Position numbers and translations under genes: made by a program
Notes under the pieces: generated by a model
What the model saw: only the letters and a program-made list of their open reading frames with translations
The model's database searches: none
What the model was told of the DNA's origin: nothing
Part shown: positions 8,267 through 16,523 of the stretch, one piece after another
Layout: the number at the start of each line of letters is the position of its first letter
Position numbering within the stretch: the stretch's first letter is position 1
NCBI RefSeq assembly: GCF_030580855.1
Contig: NZ_JAUQOP010000004.1
Span: forward strand, 62,001 to 126,000
Direction of reading: 5' to 3'
Origin: Pseudomonas citrullilanati
GTDB lineage: Bacteria > Pseudomonadota > Gammaproteobacteria > Pseudomonadales > Pseudomonadaceae
Length of the DNA stretch: 64,000 nt

Positions 8267-9919
8267 CTACACGATATCCCCATCATCCTGGGCAGGCGGA
8301 CGCGCGGGCGCTGAAGACGAAGCTTGTACCTGCGAACCTGCGAGCGGCTGCATGGGCAGGCTCTGACCCTGAGCGACTTGGCTTTGAGCGGTGGCCGCGG
8401 TGCGTTGCCTCAGCGCCCCGACGCCTTTGTCCCAGGCCGATTGGGAGGTGGAGCCAATGGCGCTGGCAACGCTCATGACGCCATCCCCTGCCGCTTGAGC
8501 TGCATTTTTTGTATGGTGGGTCGCTGAAACAGCCGTCTGTTTGGCGAATCTGGCGCCAGTGAGCGATGTCTTGAGTGCAAGCTCACCGCCCTTGACCGCC
8601 GCCCTGCCGGCTGCGTCTGCGCCCCCTTCTACTGCTTTTGGTACATGGGCATCGACGGCCGCGATGGCTTTTTTCGGCACAGAGCCGCCTAGCGAAGCGC
8701 CAGCGGCCCACAGGCCGAAAGCCAGGGTACCCAATACGTTTTTTACCCCCTCCGAGGCAGCGGTAGCCGCCATTTTTCCCAGCTCAGTGGACTTCGCCAG
8801 GTTGGCTGTGGCGGTGGTCGCCGCGCCCATTGCAGAAAAACCGCCAATCAGCAGGCCATTCCCTACAACACTGACCGGGTCCAGTATCTCCTTCAGGGCA
8901 TCGCCGCTGATGACCGCATTCAGGGCCGTAGCCGCCCCCTCACCCAGCCGTGCGGAGACCATCTTGACCAAGGCAGTGGCATCGAGATCCTTTAAAGTCT
9001 CGAAGTCATCCAGCCATTCGGTGTCTTGATCGATCGGTTTATGAGGCTGCCCTTGCGGTACGGCATCTCGACGACCATAGAGCATGGCAGGGTCAGCTAA
9101 ATGGTGAGTGCGATCGCGGCTCACGTTGTAATGCTCGATGGCGATACCCACGATGATAGCCGTGACCGGTCGTAGGGCCGGTTGCAGGATTGCATCCAGC
9201 TCCTCTTTGCCAGCCGCCGTCATGGCAAGCGTTGATGCGTACATGGCCGTGTTACGTACAGCGAACCCGGTCAGCCACTTATTGGCTTCGTCGAAAGCAT
9301 TACGCAATGGGCCTTTGTCCAAAGCCAGCAACTTTTCCGCCACCGACGCTTGAAGCGCCGGGTGCAATGTGTCGCTCTCGGGCTTGAGGTAATAACCTGG
9401 CTTGAAGCCCGCGATCGTCTTGTTACCTGCAGCATCCGCCATACCGGCATACAAGCATGACATAGCGTTCTCGATAGCCGCCTCGCGCACGGTATTGGCC
9501 TGCTTGCCCGCCACCTGGAGGATCGACGGCTTGAAATTACCGGCCTCGGTAAGCGCCGCAAAGGGCGTCCCCCCCATTCCTGACTTTATTGAGGCAAACA
9601 ATCTGTCCGCTCTGGCGGCGTTTTTTTCCGCCTTCTCCATGTCATGGGCGTTATAGCCCCTTGCCTCAAGCCGTTGAGCACGATCATCGCAAATGGCGTT
9701 CAGCTCCGCGTTGCGGGCGCTTGAAGCAGGGGAAGCAGCTTGATCGGAGCCGGCCTCCGTTTCCAGATGAGCCTCGAAATGGTTTTGAAGCCGCACTCTC
9801 ATCGCTGCCCCTGTGGAGCCGAGGCTATGGGATTGAGAGACCTGTGGCGTTGCTTCCTGCTGTATCTCATCAGGTACATGAGTCAGCTCGCGGCTTGCAC
9901 CTACGTTAATCGTATCCAC
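8267..9919 (-). CDS. HopAA1/RopAA-like type III secreted effector
   Basis: A 550-residue protein with a GTG start preceded by AGAGGGG; an ATG at 9958 is an alternative with poor spacing. The N-terminus is polar and Ser/Thr/Gln-rich with Ile at position 4, as in type III signals. The architecture matches my recollection of HopAA1: a helical N-terminal half, a DTEWLDDFETLK segment near residue 300, a hydrophobic Ala/Gly-rich region (about 365-425), then a Lys/Ala-rich amphipathic region and a C-terminal WDKGVGALRQR stretch comparable to the HopAA1 NLRQRP end. HopAA1-family effectors are injected into host cells. A near-consensus hrp box lies about 70 bp upstream. No secretion apparatus genes are in the window. 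Confidence 0.7.
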   Translation of the reverse strand: MDTINVGASRELTHVPDEIQQEATPQVSQSHSLGSTGAAMRVRLQNHFEAHLETEAGSDQAASPASSARNAELNAICDDRAQRLEARGYNAHDMEKAEKNAARADRLFASIKSGMGGTPFAALTEAGNFKPSILQVAGKQANTVREAAIENAMSCLYAGMADAAGNKTIAGFKPGYYLKPESDTLHPALQASVAEKLLALDKGPLRNAFDEANKWLTGFAVRNTAMYASTLAMTAAGKEELDAILQPALRPVTAIIVGIAIEHYNVSRDRTHHLADPAMLYGRRDAVPQGQPHKPIDQDTEWLDDFETLKDLDATALVKMVSARLGEGAATALNAVISGDALKEILDPVSVVGNGLLIGGFSAMGAATTATANLAKSTELGKMAATAASEGVKNVLGTLAFGLWAAGASLGGSVPKKAIAAVDAHVPKAVEGGADAAGRAAVKGGELALKTSLTGARFAKQTAVSATHHTKNAAQAAGDGVMSVASAIGSTSQSAWDKGVGALRQRTAATAQSQVAQGQSLPMQPLAGSQVQASSSAPARPPAQDDGDIV

Positions 9920-9989
9920 GGCATTCCCCTCTTGGTGTTGACACAGAAAAATGCGCATGACTCCCGTAGGAGCGGCGCATTCCTACACC

Positions 9990-10017
9990 TGAGTGACCGT
10001 GCCGGAAAAAGCGTTCC
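9990..10017 (-). promoter_or_regulatory. hrp box (HrpL-type promoter) of the effector gene
   Basis: On the minus strand the sequence reads GGAACG, 15 unspecified bases, then TCACTCA. The HrpL consensus is GGAACC-N15/16-CCACNNA, so 5 of 6 and 4 of 5 defined positions match with ideal spacing. It sits 71 bp before the preferred GTG start. This is the main independent support for the effector call. Confidence 0.75.
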
Positions 10018-10203
10018 AAAAGATGTAATAGAAATGAAAACAAGCGGCCACGTGATACACCCACACTCGCCGGGCATGCCGGTAGACAGGCGATACCCGG
10101 CCCTGCCATGGCGGTGTTGAAAAGCCTGTCGATGGTGTTGCAAACCAGTGCGGTCTTCAGGTCCTCGTTCGAGCGGCGTCTTCGACACCCGAAGAATCAT
10201 CCT

Positions 10204-10605
10204 CTATTTCGCCGTTATCACCGACAACTTGTTGATCCCCGCCCGCTCGATGGACGCCATGGCCCGGGCCACCTCGCCATAATTCACGCCGTTGTCCGCC
10301 TGCAGTTGCACGCGCACATCAGGGTTCTTCGCCTTGGCGGCTTGCAGGTTCGATTCCAGCAGTTCCGCTTGGATCTCGTCCTTGTTGATGAACACCTTGC
10401 CCTTGTCATCAATGCTCACCACCAGCGGGTCCTTCTGCTCCACCGGCGCCACCGACTCGGTCTTTGGCAGGTTGATGGGGATGGCGTTGGTCAGCAGTGG
10501 CGCGGTGACGATGAACACCACGAGCAACACCAACATGACATCCACCAGTGGCGTGACGTTGATCTCGCTGAGTACTTCGTCGCTGTCTTGTGTGGAGAAG
10601 GCCAT
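10204..10605 (-). CDS. exbD: ExbD, TonB-complex proton-channel subunit
   Basis: A 133-residue inner-membrane protein with a single N-terminal membrane helix carrying the essential Asp (EINVTPLVDVMLVLLVVFIV, about residues 13-32) and a periplasmic domain. With ExbB it uses the proton gradient to energise TonB. ATG at 10605 lies one base after the exbB stop, which fits tight coupling; an upstream ATG (10641) would overlap exbB. It is last in the tonB-exbB-exbD run that follows a sulfonate-type ABC operon, unlike the housekeeping arrangement of this complex. Confidence 0.93.
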   Translation of the reverse strand: MAFSTQDSDEVLSEINVTPLVDVMLVLLVVFIVTAPLLTNAIPINLPKTESVAPVEQKDPLVVSIDDKGKVFINKDEIQAELLESNLQAAKAKNPDVRVQLQADNGVNYGEVARAMASIERAGINKLSVITAK

Positions 10606-10606
10606 G

Positions 10607-11332
10607 TCAGGAGGCCTCCTTGACGGGCTGTCCGGCGACATTCGCGCCGGGCTTGTTCAGCACCGGATGCAACAGCACGCGGAAGGCATTTTTCTGCGCC
10701 AGGCTGTAGAAGTCATGGGCGAAATCATCCAGGTCGGCGGCAGTCAGTTTCAGTCGACGCAGGAAGTAGTTGTAGACCAGTACGGCTGGCACCGCGACGG
10801 CGATGCCGACACCCGTGGCGACCAGCGCGGCACCGATCGGCCCGGCCACGGTTTCCAGGCTGGCCGAGCCCGCCACACTGATGCCTTTCAGGGCCGACAT
10901 GATGCCCCAGACGGTGCCGAACAAACCGATGAAGGGCGAGGTACTGCCAATGCTCGCCAGAATGGCCAGGCCACTTTCCAACGAACGACGTTCACGCACG
11001 ATCTGCTGGCGCAAGGCGCGTTCGAGTCGGTCCTGGTGATTGATCGACTGGCTCAGGTCCGTGGCCTGCTGGCCTTCCGGCACCTGGATCGCGGCATAGC
11101 CGGCCAGTGCCACGCGGGCCGCAGCACCCGGTTGGCCCAGGGCCAGGTCGGCGGCGGAATCAAGACTGGAGGCGGCCCAGAAGCGTTTATGGAATTTGCG
11201 GTCCTGGGTCTTGAGGCGAGCGAACTGCACGCCCTTGAGCAAGGCCAGGCCCCAGGTGGCGACGGAAAAAAGAATCAACAGCCAGATGACGGCGTGTTCG
11301 ATGGATTCGAAAGGCGATGCAATCAGGTTCAT
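10607..11332 (-). CDS. exbB: ExbB, MotA/TolQ/ExbB-family subunit
   Basis: A 241-residue membrane protein with three helices: one near residues 13-33, and two after the cytoplasmic loop (about 130-155 and 170-200) including the conserved GLFGTVWGIMSALKGI motif. It forms the pentameric proton channel with ExbD. ATG at 11332 (MNLIASPFES) is preferred over 11350. It lies between tonB and exbD on the minus strand, 84 bp after tonB. Together the three encode a complete second energy-transduction set, probably dedicated to the TonB receptors at 28.3 and 32.6 kb. Confidence 0.93.
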   Translation of the reverse strand: MNLIASPFESIEHAVIWLLILFSVATWGLALLKGVQFARLKTQDRKFHKRFWAASSLDSAADLALGQPGAAARVALAGYAAIQVPEGQQATDLSQSINHQDRLERALRQQIVRERRSLESGLAILASIGSTSPFIGLFGTVWGIMSALKGISVAGSASLETVAGPIGAALVATGVGIAVAVPAVLVYNYFLRRLKLTAADLDDFAHDFYSLAQKNAFRVLLHPVLNKPGANVAGQPVKEAS

Positions 11333-11416
11333 GGTCGAGCTCTCCAACAAGGCGCTAAGTCGGTTGTAGCGATGCGCCTTTTGTCAGGTGGCTCGCGGTC
11401 TGTCGGTTACGTTGAG

Positions 11417-12229
11417 TTATTTGATCTTGAAGTCGATGGGCACGCTGACCCAGCCCTCCACGGCGACATCGCCCTGCTTGGCCGGCACGAAACTCCAGCG
11501 CTTGACCGCCGCCAGCGCGGCCTCATCGAGTTGATCGCGGCCGCTGCTTTTCTGCAGCTGGATCTCGCCGGGCTTGCCGCTGGCCAGGACCTGCACCCGC
11601 AACAACACCGTGCCTTCCCAGCCCCGACGCATGGCCAGCGACGGGTATTGCGGCGCCGGATTCTTCAGGTAGCCGGCGCTGGCCGACGGTGGCGTCAGCG
11701 GTTTCGGCGCAGGGGGTGCGGGCTGAGCCGGGGCCGCGACTGGTTGCGGCGGCGCTGGTGGTGCCGGAGGCTGCGCCACTGGCTTGGCCACGGGTTTTGG
11801 CACCGGCTTGGCCACCGGTTTGGGCTTGGGAATCGGCTTGGGCGGTGGCGGCTTGACGGCCATCTCGTCCTCCACCGGCGGCGGGGGTTCGGCCACCGGC
11901 GGCGGGGCCGGCGCGGGCGGTGGAGGCTCCACCAGCGGCGGCGCGGGCTGGGAAAATTCGAGGGTCATCGGGGGAATCTCCGGCGGCACCACGGGTAAGA
12001 CGGGCGCGGGCGCCTGGTTGACCCAGACAATCACCGCGCCATGCAGCACCAGGACGAATATCCCCAGCAACAGCCCTTCGCGGCGACTCGCAACGCGCCT
12101 GGGCGTGGTGTGCAACCGCGACGAAGCCAGGGGTTCGCGAAACACGCGCCCCAGGTCCAGCAACTCGCCTCCCGGTCGCGGGCCTTGGAATACCTCCAGG
12201 GCACGGGTGGCGCTCCGAACATTGCCCAT
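11417..12229 (-). CDS. tonB: TonB energy transducer
   Basis: A 270-residue TonB. An N-terminal cytoplasmic stretch of about 45 residues is followed by a membrane anchor (LLLGIFVLVLHGAVIVWV), a long Pro/Lys-rich spacer with PPPP and KPxPKP repeats (about residues 75-185) and a C-terminal TonB domain (YLKNPAPQYPSLAMRRGWEG ... VSVPIDFKIK). ATG at 12229 has AGGAG eight bases upstream; ATG at 12253 does not. It starts 48 bp after the binding-protein stop, so a single transcript from the ABC genes into tonB-exbB-exbD is likely. Binding-protein and TonB genes in one unit suggest coordinated outer- and inner-membrane uptake. Confidence 0.93.
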   Translation of the reverse strand: MGNVRSATRALEVFQGPRPGGELLDLGRVFREPLASSRLHTTPRRVASRREGLLLGIFVLVLHGAVIVWVNQAPAPVLPVVPPEIPPMTLEFSQPAPPLVEPPPPAPAPPPVAEPPPPVEDEMAVKPPPPKPIPKPKPVAKPVPKPVAKPVAQPPAPPAPPQPVAAPAQPAPPAPKPLTPPSASAGYLKNPAPQYPSLAMRRGWEGTVLLRVQVLASGKPGEIQLQKSSGRDQLDEAALAAVKRWSFVPAKQGDVAVEGWVSVPIDFKIK

Positions 12230-12277
12230 TGATCGACTCCTGTAAATGTCCAAATCGCCTACGCGCCAGAACCTGGG

Positions 12278-13318
12278 CTAACGCGTTGGTGCCGATTGCG
12301 TCAGTGCCAAAGGCGTCGGGGTGAACACCTGCTCATCCGTCAGCGCCTTCACGTCGACGCGATGGGGAAAGACCTTCTTGTCCACGAACAAATCGTCGAC
12401 TTGCTGCAAAGCCTGGACATCTCGTGCCTCGACCGGGACGAGCGACTCGTCGCCCCAACTGCGCAGCGTCTGCGAGACCTCCAGGGGAATGTCGTTGACC
12501 CTGGCGAAGACCCGGGCGTACTCGTCGCGATTGTCCTGCGCCCACTCGAAGGCCGTGGCGAAACGCCCGAGGACATCGCTCAAGGCCCTGCGCTTGAGCG
12601 GGTCGTTCAAAACCTCATCGGAGGCGGTGATAAACGTCAGGCCCGAGTTGATCCCCTCCCCGCTGAGCAACACCCGGGCGCCTTTCTGCTCGGCGAACGC
12701 CTGGTAGACACCGAACGTCGCCCAGGCTTCGATTTTTCCGGCATTGAAGGCTGGCAAGGCATCGGTCGGCAGGACAAACCCCACGTTGACGTCTTTCTCA
12801 TCGACCCCGGCGTTGGCCAGTGCACGAATCAGCAGGTACTGGGCAATGCTGCCGCGGGCGGATGAGACCACGACGTTGCGGCCTTTCAGATCGGCAACGC
12901 CGCGAATCGGCGAATCCGGCGGCACCAGGATCGCGATCCCTCGCGCTTGGCCGCGCCGCACCGCGACAATCCGCAATGGCGTGCCCCCCGTTGCTGCCGC
13001 AAGTACCGGCGTATCCCCCGCCGGCGCCAGGTCGACAGCGCCGGCACGCAAGGCCTCGAACAACGGCGCGGCGCCCTGGAAGTTCGCCCACTGCACCTTG
13101 TATTCGATACCTGCCAAGGCATTCGATGCCTCCACCACCGTGCGCAGGCCCTTGGCCTGGTCGCCGAGCACCAAGGTCACGCTGGACAAGTCGGGGGCCT
13201 TGGCGGTGGGCGACTTCGTGTCGCCGCTTCCTCCGCAGCCCGCCAGCAATAATGCGGTGCCGGCCAACAGTGCGGTCGTGGCTTTCCAGGTGCGCCTGGG
13301 CATGGCAAGCGCCTTCAT
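12278..13318 (-). CDS. Aliphatic-sulfonate-type ABC substrate-binding lipoprotein
   Basis: A 346-residue SsuA/TauA-type binding protein. It has a lipoprotein signal with lipobox LLLAGC (Cys near residue 28), then a periplasmic two-lobe domain with LKGRNVVVSSARGSIAQYLL and AFNAGKIEAWATFG, both typical of nitrate/sulfonate/taurine binding proteins. ATG at 13318 is chosen; ATG at 13333 overlaps the ATPase stop and is also possible. It follows the permease and ATPase genes on the same strand, so it is probably their partner. It likely delivers an organosulfur compound. The exact ligand is unknown. Confidence 0.85.
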   Translation of the reverse strand: MKALAMPRRTWKATTALLAGTALLLAGCGGSGDTKSPTAKAPDLSSVTLVLGDQAKGLRTVVEASNALAGIEYKVQWANFQGAAPLFEALRAGAVDLAPAGDTPVLAAATGGTPLRIVAVRRGQARGIAILVPPDSPIRGVADLKGRNVVVSSARGSIAQYLLIRALANAGVDEKDVNVGFVLPTDALPAFNAGKIEAWATFGVYQAFAEQKGARVLLSGEGINSGLTFITASDEVLNDPLKRRALSDVLGRFATAFEWAQDNRDEYARVFARVNDIPLEVSQTLRSWGDESLVPVEARDVQALQQVDDLFVDKKVFPHRVDVKALTDEQVFTPTPLALTQSAPTR

Positions 13319-13325
13319 CGACAGG

Positions 13326-14138
13326 TCATCCATGGGCAAACCGCCGCACGCTGCCATGGATCGCCTGGCGGGCAGCGCCACTCGCCTGGACGGCAGGTTC
13401 CAGGGTTTCGACCCCCAACAGTTTCAGCAGGCGTGCACGGATTTGCTGGAAGCCTGGTTGGCCGGTGTCCCGTGCCCTGGGTAGATCAATCGCCAGTTGC
13501 TCGGCGATCTTGCCGTTCGCCAGCACGATGACCCGATCGGCCAGGAGGATCGCTTCGTCCACATCGTGGGTCACCAGCAGGACGGCAGGCGTGTGCTTGC
13601 GCCACAGGTCGATGATCAGCCGATGCATGCGGATCCGCGTCAACGCATCGAGGGCGGCGAACGGCTCATCCAGCAGCAACAGCTTGGGCTCGCGCACCAA
13701 GCCACGGGCCAGCGCCACTCGCTGGGCTTCGCCGCCGGACAGCGTCGCCGGGTAGGCCTCCAGCCGATGGGCCAGGCCCACCTCGGTCAGCGCTTCCATC
13801 GCCCGGTCCTTGGCATTGGCGATGCGCAAGCCAAGCACCACGTTCTTCCACGCCCGTTTCCAGGGCATCAGCCGGGGCTCCTGGAACACCGCAGCCCGCG
13901 CCTTGGGCACCCGCAGTTGACCGCTGTCGATACTGTCGAGCCCGGCCAGGCTGCGCAGCAAGGTGGTCTTGCCCGAGCCACTGGCGCCCAGCAGCGCGAC
14001 GAACTCACCCGGGGCGATGTCCAGGTCCAGGCCATCGATGACCCGTTGCTGGCCAAATTGACGCACCACATTGCGCAGTTGCACGGGCGCTACGGTTTCC
14101 GTGGTTCTGGACGCATCCACACGATCAATGCTCGACAT
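13326..14138 (-). CDS. SsuB/TauB-like ABC transporter ATPase
   Basis: A 270-residue ATPase. Walker A is GASGSGKTT near residue 51, the signature LSGGEAQRVALARGLV near 137-152, Walker B LLLLDEPFAALD near 160, and the switch His occurs in LLVTHDVDEAILLAD. The nearest family is the nitrate/sulfonate/taurine importer group. It starts one base after the permease stop and overlaps the binding-protein start region, so it is operonic. It is the only importer ATPase in the window, and probably serves more than one of the four binding proteins in the cluster. Confidence 0.92.
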   Translation of the reverse strand: MSSIDRVDASRTTETVAPVQLRNVVRQFGQQRVIDGLDLDIAPGEFVALLGASGSGKTTLLRSLAGLDSIDSGQLRVPKARAAVFQEPRLMPWKRAWKNVVLGLRIANAKDRAMEALTEVGLAHRLEAYPATLSGGEAQRVALARGLVREPKLLLLDEPFAALDALTRIRMHRLIIDLWRKHTPAVLLVTHDVDEAILLADRVIVLANGKIAEQLAIDLPRARDTGQPGFQQIRARLLKLLGVETLEPAVQASGAARQAIHGSVRRFAHG

Positions 14139-14139
14139 A

Positions 14140-15024
14140 TCAATTCCTCACAAAAGTTGGGCGCCAGGCCAGGGCAAATCGCTCCAGCGTGCGGATCAAG
14201 CCATCGATCAACAGGCCAAGGACGCTGTAGATCAGCAGGCAGATCACGATGACGTCAGTGCGCATGAAATCTCGCGCATCGCTGGCCAGGTAGCCGATAC
14301 CGGCGGTGGTGTTGATTTGCTCGACGAAAACCAGGGCCAGCCAGGAAATGCCCAGGGAGTAGCGCAGGCCGACGAAGAACGAAGGTAAGGAGCCCGGCAG
14401 GATCACGTGCCAGATCAGCTCTCGACGGCTCAGGCCCAGGGTGTTGGCCGCCTCGATCAGCTTGGGGTCGATATTGCGGATGCCGGCGAACAGGTTCAGG
14501 TACACCGGGAAGGTGGTGCCGATGACGATCAGGGCGATCTTGGTGAACTCGCCAATGCCGAACCAGAGGATGAACAGCGGCACCAGGGCCAGCGAAGGGA
14601 TGGTGCGCAGCATCTGCATCGGCGAGTCGAGAACCACCTCGCCACGTTTCGTCAGGCCGCTGATCAATGCCGCGATCACGCCGAGGGTGACGCCGATGCT
14701 CAACCCCACGAGTGCCCGCTGCAACGAAACCAGCAGGTGCCTGCCCAGCTCGCCCGAGACGATCATGGTCCATAGCGTCCCGCCGATCTGCGACGGCGCG
14801 GCAATGACCCGCTGCGGAATCAGGCCCCAGCGCGATGCCAACTCCCATAACAGCAACAACACGATCGGACTGATCAGGCGCAACAGCGCCTCTGGCGCGT
14901 GCCACTGACGCAACCGCTCGGGGCCCCATCTCGACGCGTCTCGCCCCGCGCCGTCGGACCGCAAGGCTTTATCGATGTACAACGAATGGCTGGTGCCCTG
15001 TGTCTCGGCAGTCTTGTCGTTCAT
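14140..15024 (-). CDS. SsuC-like ABC transporter permease
   Basis: A 294-residue inner-membrane permease with about six helices and the binding-protein-dependent transport signature EAANTLGLSRRELIWHVILP (EAA loop, about residues 190-210). ATG at 15024 is preceded by GGAAG; the upstream ATG at 15093 would add a basic Cys-containing leader with no family support. First gene of the minus-strand permease-ATPase-binding protein-tonB-exbB-exbD run. It faces a divergent SsuD-like monooxygenase gene across a 383-bp AT-rich control region, which supports a sulfonate-import role. Confidence 0.9.
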   Translation of the reverse strand: MNDKTAETQGTSHSLYIDKALRSDGAGRDASRWGPERLRQWHAPEALLRLISPIVLLLLWELASRWGLIPQRVIAAPSQIGGTLWTMIVSGELGRHLLVSLQRALVGLSIGVTLGVIAALISGLTKRGEVVLDSPMQMLRTIPSLALVPLFILWFGIGEFTKIALIVIGTTFPVYLNLFAGIRNIDPKLIEAANTLGLSRRELIWHVILPGSLPSFFVGLRYSLGISWLALVFVEQINTTAGIGYLASDARDFMRTDVIVICLLIYSVLGLLIDGLIRTLERFALAWRPTFVRN

Positions 15025-15125
15025 CAGGCTTCCTTCCTCAAAAAGAACATGGCAACAGGCGCCATGCATCCGCTTCGTTTTCATGCTATTCACATAAAAA
15101 CTCTCAGTGAAATTCTTTTTAGGAA

Positions 15126-15134
15126 TAACCTAAT
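15126..15134 (+). promoter_or_regulatory. TAACCTAAT element, variant of the TAAGCTAAT motif
   Basis: One mismatch from TAAGCTAAT, which occurs upstream of three other units of the cluster (18929, 20013, 35135). It lies about 100 bp before the permease start. It could be a binding site for a cluster regulator such as the LysR protein at 18975 or CysB. Role inferred. Confidence 0.35.
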
Positions 15135-15348
15135 ATGATTAGTAATCAGATAAAAATCTCTATAAATAAATTATTTGCATAATAATCCGCCACAGCCAGC
15201 ACGGTACAAAGGCGACTGGGCCAACCTGATTAAAATGCATAGATCTGATAACAACGCATTATCTTGATTAATATTTTTGATACTTAACATAGAACGAATC
15301 GGCATTTCACAGGCCAACCCCACAACGCCTACCGTTGTTCGTCACGGA

Positions 15349-15370
15349 CCGACCCCTTGCCCGGTGGAGG
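15349..15370 (+). promoter_or_regulatory. Shared leader motif, copy 1
   Basis: The motif runs from CCGACCCCTT to GGTGGAGG and lies 37 bp before the SsuD-like start. Near-identical sequences precede the binding-protein gene at 22388 and the TonB receptor at 28331, always in the sense orientation. It may be an RNA leader element or a protein site. Confidence 0.45.
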
Positions 15371-15407
15371 TGCAATCACACCCCGTTCAATAAAAAAGGA
15401 ACCCATC

Positions 15408-16496
15408 ATGAGTGTTGAATTTATCGGTTTCATCGGCGGCCACCACGCCTCGGAAATCCACCCTCGCAGCGGTCCGTCCCTGCAACCCGACTACGTCGAG
15501 AAGGTGGCCCGGGCCCATGAGGAAGCGGGTTTTGACCGGGCGCTGGTCGCGTTTCATTCCAACAGCCCCGACAGCACGTTGATCGCTTCCCACGCGGCCA
15601 GCGTGACGAAAAGACTCAAGTTCCTTATCGCCCACCGACCGGGGTTCGTCGCGCCGACGCTGGCTGCGCGCCAGTTCGCCACACTGGATGTGTTCAACGG
15701 CGGGCGCACCGCCGTGCACATCATCACCGGAGGCGACGATCGCGAGCTGCGTGCCGACGGGAGCTACATCGGCAAGGACGAGCGCTACGCTCGCACCGAT
15801 GAATACCTGGACGTGCTGCGCCAGGAATGGACCCATGAACAGCCCTTCGATCATCAGGGCCAGTACTACCGGGTCGAAGGCGCGCATTCGGATGTCAAGT
15901 CACCGCAGCAGCCACAAATCCCGCTGTACTTCGGCGGGTCGTCGGCAGCCGCCATCGCCGTGGCGGGCAAGCACGCGGACGTCTATGCGTTGTGGGGGGA
16001 AACCTATGAACAAGTGCGCGAGGTGGTGAACCAGGTCCGTGCCGAAGCGGCCAAACACGGTCGCAGCATCCGCTTCAGCCTGTCGTTGCGACCGATCCTG
16101 GCGGACACCGAGGCACAGGCCTGGGAACGCGCCGAACGCATCCTGCAGCAGGCCCGCGCACTGGCCGAACGCAATGGTTTCGTGCGCCGGGAACCACCGA
16201 ACGAAGGCTCGCGACGCCTGCTGGCGGCGGCAGCCCAGGGCTCGCGCCTGGACAAGCGACTGTGGACCGGTATTGCCGGCCTGCTGGGCGCCCAGGGCAA
16301 CTCGACCTCCCTGGTAGGCACTGCGGAACAAGTGGCAGAGGCGCTGCTCGACTACTACGACCTGGGCATCACTACCTTCCTGATTCGCGGCTTCGATCCA
16401 CTCGAAGACGCCATCGACTATGGCAAGCGCCTGATCCCACTGACCCGCCAACTGATCGCCGAACGCGAACGCCAGGCGGCGGAAAAAGTCGCTTGA
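15408..16496 (+). CDS. SsuD-like flavin-dependent alkanesulfonate monooxygenase (LLM class)
   Basis: A 362-residue luciferase-like (TIM-barrel) monooxygenase that by family uses FMNH2 and O2 to split C-S bonds, releasing sulfite. It shares the SsuD plan: an N-terminal GFIGGHHASEIH strand, LKFLIAHRPGFVAPTLAARQ, NGGRTAVHIITGG near residue 102 and LYFGGSSAAA near 176. ATG at 15408 follows AAAAGGA. An Arg occupies the place where SsuD has its catalytic-region His in LHVIV (here LRPIL), so substrate range may differ. No flavin reductase gene is nearby. It is divergent from the SsuCB-like transporter. Confidence 0.85.
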   Translation: MSVEFIGFIGGHHASEIHPRSGPSLQPDYVEKVARAHEEAGFDRALVAFHSNSPDSTLIASHAASVTKRLKFLIAHRPGFVAPTLAARQFATLDVFNGGRTAVHIITGGDDRELRADGSYIGKDERYARTDEYLDVLRQEWTHEQPFDHQGQYYRVEGAHSDVKSPQQPQIPLYFGGSSAAAIAVAGKHADVYALWGETYEQVREVVNQVRAEAAKHGRSIRFSLSLRPILADTEAQAWERAERILQQARALAERNGFVRREPPNEGSRRLLAAAAQGSRLDKRLWTGIAGLLGAQGNSTSLVGTAEQVAEALLDYYDLGITTFLIRGFDPLEDAIDYGKRLIPLTRQLIAERERQAAEKVA

Positions 16497-16523
16497 TCGC
16501 ATTGGCAGGCACTGTGGACTTCC

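Larger units (their letters stand above)
15025..15407. promoter_or_regulatory. AT-rich divergent control region of the sulfur cluster
   Basis: No gene fits in this 383-bp gap. About 15100-15300 is far more AT-rich than its surroundings and should hold back-to-back promoters for the ABC/TonB run and the monooxygenase. It contains a TAACCTAAT element and, near the monooxygenase, the CCGACCCCTT...GGTGGAGG leader motif listed separately. Confidence 0.55.

Noticed and set aside
10292-11998. A 568-codon plus-strand frame opposite exbD, exbB and tonB
   Set aside because: It is antisense to three recognised genes and has no domain; its Gly/Arg-rich end mirrors the tonB proline spacer.
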